A stretch of DNA of 10,224 bases from JBDTCS01 sp039923455 (GTDB lineage: Bacteria > Bacteroidota > Ignavibacteria > Palsa-1295), in NCBI GenBank assembly GCA_039923455.1, contig JBDTCS010000179.1:1-10224 (forward strand), read 5' to 3'. The notes beneath the pieces were generated by a model that worked only from the letters and a program-made list of their open reading frames with translations, was not told the DNA's origin and made no database searches. Both the position numbers and the translations under genes were made by a program. The stretch's first letter is position 1, and every line of letters starts with the position of its first letter. This document shows, piece after piece, positions 7,611-10,224 of this stretch.

Positions 7611-8024
7611 TTGAACGAATCAAGCAATCCCAAGCAAATGCCAACCGATCCGGAAACAAACAAGCAGAACGCGATAGCGTTTTATGAATTGATGTTCAAC
7701 GATTCAAAGCCACGAGAGGCCGTTGCGCGTTATGTTGGTGATGTGTACATTCAGCACAACCCTTTTGTTGCCGATGGTAAGGAAGCATTCATCGCTTATT
7801 TCGAAAAGATGGCGAGAGAATATCCGGGCAAACGAGTGGAGTTCAAGCATGCGATCGCGCAAGGTAATTTCGTCGCGCTACATACGCATCAAATCTGGCC
7901 TGGCGAAAAAGATTGGGTCGGGGCAGATTTCTTTCGCTTTGATGAGAACGGCAAAGTGGTCGAACACTCGGACGTCCTGCAAGTCATGCCCGATACCTTC
8001 GCACATGAGAATGGAATGTTCTGA
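7611..8024 (+). CDS. SnoaL-like (NTF2 fold) protein
   Basis: A 137-residue soluble cytoplasmic protein of the NTF2-like superfamily, closest by eye to the predicted SnoaL-like aldol-condensation group (COG4922). Visible features are an N-terminal helix (NAIAFYELMFND), the signature YIQHNPFVADGKEAFIAYF, and the later strands FVALHTHQIW and WVGADFFRFDENGKVVEHSDVLQ, which build the cone-shaped pocket. Conserved His and Asp residues (QHNP, HTH, EHSDVLQ) line the expected active site. Such proteins act in isomerase, cyclase or hydrolase roles on small molecules, and the substrate cannot be read from sequence. The TTG start at 7611 is chosen because GGAG lies 7 bases upstream; an in-frame ATG at 7638 has no such site and would remove nine polar residues only. 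The gene is 73 bases from the propeller gene and convergent with cmk. Confidence 0.8.
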   Translation: MNESSNPKQMPTDPETNKQNAIAFYELMFNDSKPREAVARYVGDVYIQHNPFVADGKEAFIAYFEKMAREYPGKRVEFKHAIAQGNFVALHTHQIWPGEKDWVGADFFRFDENGKVVEHSDVLQVMPDTFAHENGMF

Positions 8025-8089
8025 GGCACTTCTGAACCTCCCTCAATCGGGGAATCCGGAGACGATTCATCGCGGATGATGGTGATCAC

Positions 8090-8755
8090 TTACGGTCGAG
8101 CAAGACTCACGATCCGATCCACTTGCTCTTTCATCGAGAGCGCGCTGGTATCTACTTCGATGGCATCCGGCGCTTTTCGAAGTGGACTGATTTCGCGCTC
8201 CAGATCTCGCCGATCGCGTTCTGCGAGTTGAGCTTTTACTTCCTCAAGCGAGAGCGTTCTGCCAGAAGCAGCAAGCTCTAGCTGACGGCGTTTGGCACGG
8301 ATCTCCTGATCGGCAATCAGAAATATTTTAAGCTCAGCATCCGGGAAGACAACTGTTCCGATGTCGCGACCTTCAAGTACTACTCCCCCATCCCGCCCGA
8401 GCTCGCGCTGCGACGCTACAAGTTTTTCGCGAACTTCGGGCAAGGTCGAAAGCTCGCTTGCGAGGAGTGCAATATCCGGAGCGCTAACCTTACTCGAAAC
8501 ATCCTCTCCATTCAAGCTAATCTTGCCTGCTGCGTTAAAAGTGATATCTGCACTCGCGAGTAGCTCACGAATTTTATCAGCTTCGGATTTTTTTACACCA
8601 CTTTTTTTCGCAAGCAAAGCAAAGGCGCGATACATCGCGCCAGTGTTTATGTGCAGATAGCACAGCCGATCGGCGACGCGTTCTGCGGTCGTGCTCTTAC
8701 CAGAGGCTGTTGGTCCGTCGATCGCAATAATTATTCCCCGTTTGCGAATTGGCAT
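8090..8755 (-). CDS. cmk: cytidylate (CMP/dCMP) kinase
   Basis: Cmk phosphorylates CMP and dCMP with ATP to the diphosphates in pyrimidine nucleotide salvage and DNA precursor supply, in the cytoplasm. At 221 residues it has normal length. Motifs are in order: P-loop GPTASGKST at 14-22, the substrate-site segment HINTGAMYRAF at 35-45 (LDTGAMYRA in most relatives), VLEGRDIGTVVFPDA at 126-140, the LID Arg residues RAKRRQLE at 153-160, and DRRDLERE-SPL-KAPDA at 181-198 followed by VDTS. All key residues are present. The ATG at 8755 lies 29 bases after the stop of the LEA14-like gene on the same strand, so the two are probably co-transcribed. It converges with the SnoaL-like gene; the 65-base gap between them shows no clear terminator. 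Confidence 0.97.
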   Translation of the reverse strand: MPIRKRGIIIAIDGPTASGKSTTAERVADRLCYLHINTGAMYRAFALLAKKSGVKKSEADKIRELLASADITFNAAGKISLNGEDVSSKVSAPDIALLASELSTLPEVREKLVASQRELGRDGGVVLEGRDIGTVVFPDAELKIFLIADQEIRAKRRQLELAASGRTLSLEEVKAQLAERDRRDLEREISPLRKAPDAIEVDTSALSMKEQVDRIVSLARP

Positions 8756-8784
8756 CTGGCGATTGTGCGATCAAAAATTTATGG

Positions 8785-9426
8785 TTAGCTACGAAATTCA
8801 GTATTGACGATCGTGATCTCATTCGGATATTTCACACTACCGAGCGGAGTGCGCATCGTCGGTTGCGCTTTCAATTGCAACTTCGCTGCGCCTTGACCGG
8901 CAACCGCCAGTGCGAGATTAATCATGTCGTTGTAACCTTGATTGCCAAAGAATTGCTTGAGATCAACTGATACTTGGAGTGGAATAATCTGCGTCGTACC
9001 ACCGCCGGGAATCGAGATCGGCGAGCCGAGCCCTCCCGAAATTGTCTCGTGCTGATCGATCAAAAGCCTCCATGGAAAATCGCTTAGCTGCAATTGCGAA
9101 AGCGTCGCATTTGAGTTGTCATTCGCGTTCGGATTCTTGGCTGCAACATTGAGCGTGAACGTGAGTGGGAATTTTCCGGTGCGGAATGCATTCGCGAGAT
9201 TCACACCATCCAAGATACTAAAATCGGTAATCTGGTGCTTCGTCGTGATATCGATACCGGCAAGTTGTACACGTCCGACATCCTGAAGCTTGAATTGTAT
9301 GCGCGAAAGCCCTGCAAGCGCGTTGAGCGTTGCGCAGGAGTTTAGCGAGCCAATCCAAAGAAACGACGTGAGAATGACGACGAGTGTTGCTCCACTGAAG
9401 AAGACAGATTGTTGACGAATTTTCAT
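8785..9426 (-). CDS. LEA14-like (LEA type 2/WHy) putative lipoprotein
   Basis: A 213-residue exported protein. An N-terminal basic segment and hydrophobic helix (about 10-27) are followed by LNSC with Cys31, an imperfect but acceptable lipobox, so it is probably a lipid-anchored periplasmic or outer-membrane protein. Residues about 50-210 resemble the LEA type 2/WHy fold. They show a strand pair leading to FTLNVAAKNPNANDN (the N-P-N motif typical of the family near the middle) and a small hydrophobic L-x-L-x-D-F-P-W. After these come a G-G-G turn, and a C-terminal stretch where LKAQPTMRTPLGSVKYPNEI matches the usual closing P-x-G-x-hydrophobic-x-x-P. Proteins of this family are linked to stress or desiccation tolerance, but the biochemical role is not known. 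It precedes cmk by 29 bases. The start at 9426 gives the full signal sequence; no clear Shine-Dalgarno is seen. Confidence 0.75.
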   Translation of the reverse strand: MKIRQQSVFFSGATLVVILTSFLWIGSLNSCATLNALAGLSRIQFKLQDVGRVQLAGIDITTKHQITDFSILDGVNLANAFRTGKFPLTFTLNVAAKNPNANDNSNATLSQLQLSDFPWRLLIDQHETISGGLGSPISIPGGGTTQIIPLQVSVDLKQFFGNQGYNDMINLALAVAGQGAAKLQLKAQPTMRTPLGSVKYPNEITIVNTEFRS

Positions 9427-9562
9427 AATGCGAACCCTATTTGTTGATCATGTTCAGAAAAACTATTGCACATAGGTGAAGCCACAATATCGTGCCGATG
9501 CATTATGAGCAACACACTCTCTGAAGGAAAAATTGGTTGTCGGATCAAAAAGTGAGTAGCAT

Positions 9563-9595
9563 AAAAAAAAGCGCTCCGTCGAAACGAAGCGCTTT
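9563..9595 (-). terminator. intrinsic terminator downstream of tRNA-Asp
   Basis: Read on the minus strand, a 12-bp stem (9584-9595 with 9568-9579, one G-U pair) closes on a TTCG loop and runs straight into a stretch of eight U residues ending at 9563. This is a textbook Rho-independent terminator, 9 bases after the tRNA-Asp 3' end. It probably ends the transcript carrying one or both tRNAs. Confidence 0.9.
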
Positions 9596-9604
9596 AATAG
9601 AATG

Positions 9605-9678
9605 CGGAGCGGACGGGACTCGAACCCGCGACCTCCTACGTGACAGGCAGGCGTTCTAACCAACTGAACTACCACTCC
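9605..9678 (-). tRNA. tRNA-Asp (anticodon GTC)
   Basis: The minus strand folds into a complete 74-base cloverleaf: acceptor stem GGAGTGG with CCGCTCC (one U-G pair), D arm GTTC...GAAC, and anticodon stem CCTGC with GTAGG around loop CTGTCAC. The T arm is GCGGG-TTCGAGT-CCCGT (one G-T pair at its closing end) and the discriminator base is G. The anticodon GTC reads aspartate codons. The 3' CCA is not encoded and must be added after transcription. Confidence 0.96.
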
Positions 9679-9825
9679 AAAAACATTGCCGAAAAGCCGC
9701 GAAACTCTCGAGCCCTCAAGCGGGGCAAATAACTTTGAGATCGCGCTATTAGTTCGCAATTACAACACTTCTTCGAAAAGAATTGGAAATTGATATACGG
9801 GAGTAAGCGTGAGGCTAGAGGAAAG

Positions 9826-9899
9826 TGGAGCCGAGGGGAGTCGAACCCCTGACCTCCTGCATGCCATGCAGGCGCTCTGCCAAACTGAGCTACGACCCC
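9826..9899 (-). tRNA. tRNA-Ala (anticodon GGC)
   Basis: The minus strand gives a complete 74-base cloverleaf: acceptor GGGGTCG with CGGCTCC (two G-U pairs), D arm GCTC...GAGC, and anticodon stem CCTGC with GCAGG around loop ATGGCAT. The T arm is AGGGG-TTCGACT-CCCCT and the discriminator is A. Anticodon GGC reads GCC/GCU alanine codons. CCA is not encoded. It lies 147 bases upstream of tRNA-Asp on the same strand. Confidence 0.96.
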
Positions 9900-9907
9900 A
9901 TTCAGGC

Positions 9908-9926
9908 GCGTTCATTCAATGAACGC
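9908..9926. repeat. 19-base near-perfect palindrome upstream of tRNA-Ala
   Basis: GCGTTCAT (9908-9915) and ATGAACGC (9919-9926) are exact inverted copies around TCA. It lies between the end of the edge gene (9984) and the 5' end of tRNA-Ala, all on the minus strand. No U-tract follows on the minus strand, so it is a poor terminator. It could be an operator, a processing site or a weak terminator; the sequence does not decide. Confidence 0.5.
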
Positions 9927-9983
9927 TGGCGGAATCGGAGATGCATCCATAAATGGGAAGCGAACTCCGAAATGCCAAAACGA

Positions 9984-10223
9984 TTAACGCGAATATTCGT
10001 TCGGGCGTCCGGAGAATCTGCGTGGGCCGTCGTTCGATCGTTGCTCGGAGTAATTATTATTCCGTGGAGCGCCTCGATAGTCACCGTTCGGCCGATCCCC
10101 ACTCGGTCTGTCCCCTTGCGAACGATCGCCGTTTGAGCGACCTTCGTTAGCACGATAACCACCGCTCACAAAGGCTGGCTTTCGACCCATCGGAGCGATC
10201 GTTACAAGATCCGAACAACCGAA
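9984..10223 (-). CDS. C-terminal end of a protein with Arg/Gly/Asp-rich repeat tail (partial)
   Basis: The frame is open from the right edge of the window to a TAA at 9984, so the N-terminal part is missing. The visible end starts FGCSDLVTIAPMGRKPAF, which I cannot assign to a family. It then becomes low-complexity and rich in Arg, Gly, Asp, Asn and Ser. In it are five pentapeptide units (EGRSN, GDRSQ, GDRPS, GDRPN, GDYRG), followed by an Asn-rich and Arg-rich end, NEYSR. The units differ at synonymous and nearby positions while the peptide pattern is kept, which supports real coding. Basic RGG-like tails of this kind are common on RNA-binding proteins such as DEAD-box helicases and some pseudouridine synthases, but which one this is cannot be said from the tail alone. 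Confidence 0.6.
   Translation of the reverse strand, partial: FGCSDLVTIAPMGRKPAFVSGGYRANEGRSNGDRSQGDRPSGDRPNGDYRGAPRNNNYSEQRSNDGPRRFSGRPNEYSR
10071..10145 (-). repeat. five degenerate 15-base coding repeats
   Basis: Five consecutive 15-base units encode the pentapeptides EGRSN, GDRSQ, GDRPS, GDRPN and GDYRG of the edge protein. The middle three are most alike (G-D-R plus two small or polar residues). Base changes between units are frequent at third positions (GGGGATCGG, GGGGACAGA, GGCGATCGT), so this is an aged repeat maintained at the protein level. Confidence 0.65.
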
Positions 10224-10224
10224 C

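Noticed and set aside
9463..9759. Minus-strand frame of 98 codons containing VQLVRTPACHVGGRGFESRP
   Set aside because: This peptide is the well-known spurious translation of a tRNA gene; the frame spans tRNA-Asp and its terminator.
9825..10136. Plus-strand frame of 103 codons beginning MEPRGVEPLTSCMPC
   Set aside because: It is the antisense translation of tRNA-Ala, a common annotation artefact, and then runs antisense to the edge gene.

Overview
The window looks like an ordinary chromosomal segment from a Bacteroidota/Chlorobiota-type bacterium; a Kapabacteria- or Ignavibacteria-like lineage is my best guess. The evidence is two large secreted proteins ending in type IX secretion (T9SS) type A sorting domains, one built of choice-of-anchor-D/ASH-like repeats and the other a beta-propeller of the SBBP kind. 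Two sequences also match the Bacteroidota -7 promoter consensus TAnnTTTG, and ribosome binding sites are weak at most starts. I see no insertion sequence, integrase, phage gene, CRISPR array or rRNA. The lineage is inferred from family resemblance, not from a marker gene.

Layout, left to right: (1) a small three-helix membrane protein of unknown role (71-385, +). (2) A cytochrome bd-type oxidase operon, cydA-cydB (684-3072, +), with a candidate promoter just upstream, a strong Shine-Dalgarno sequence between the genes and a bidirectional terminator at 3102-3132. (3) A T9SS-exported ASH-repeat protein (3156-5444, -), separated by a 464-bp divergent spacer from (4) a T9SS-exported seven-repeat propeller protein (5909-7537, +). 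(5) A SnoaL-like protein starting at TTG (7611-8024, +). (6) A probable two-gene operon on the minus strand: an LEA14-like lipoprotein followed by cytidylate kinase cmk (9426 down to 8090). (7) tRNA-Asp(GTC) and tRNA-Ala(GGC), both minus strand, with a very good terminator after tRNA-Asp. (8) At the right edge, the C-terminal end of a minus-strand protein with an Arg/Gly/Asp/Asn-rich pentapeptide-repeat tail.

Functionally this is a mix of respiration (cydAB), nucleotide metabolism (cmk), translation (tRNAs) and cell-surface or secreted proteins. The T9SS machinery needed to export the two surface proteins is not in the window. No new multi-gene system is evident. The points most worth a second look are the CydA variant, whose Q-loop lysine and heme-proximal arginine positions read Thr and His; the seven-blade propeller; the paired cysteines in the ASH repeats; and the hairpin covering the ribosome binding site of the SnoaL-like gene.
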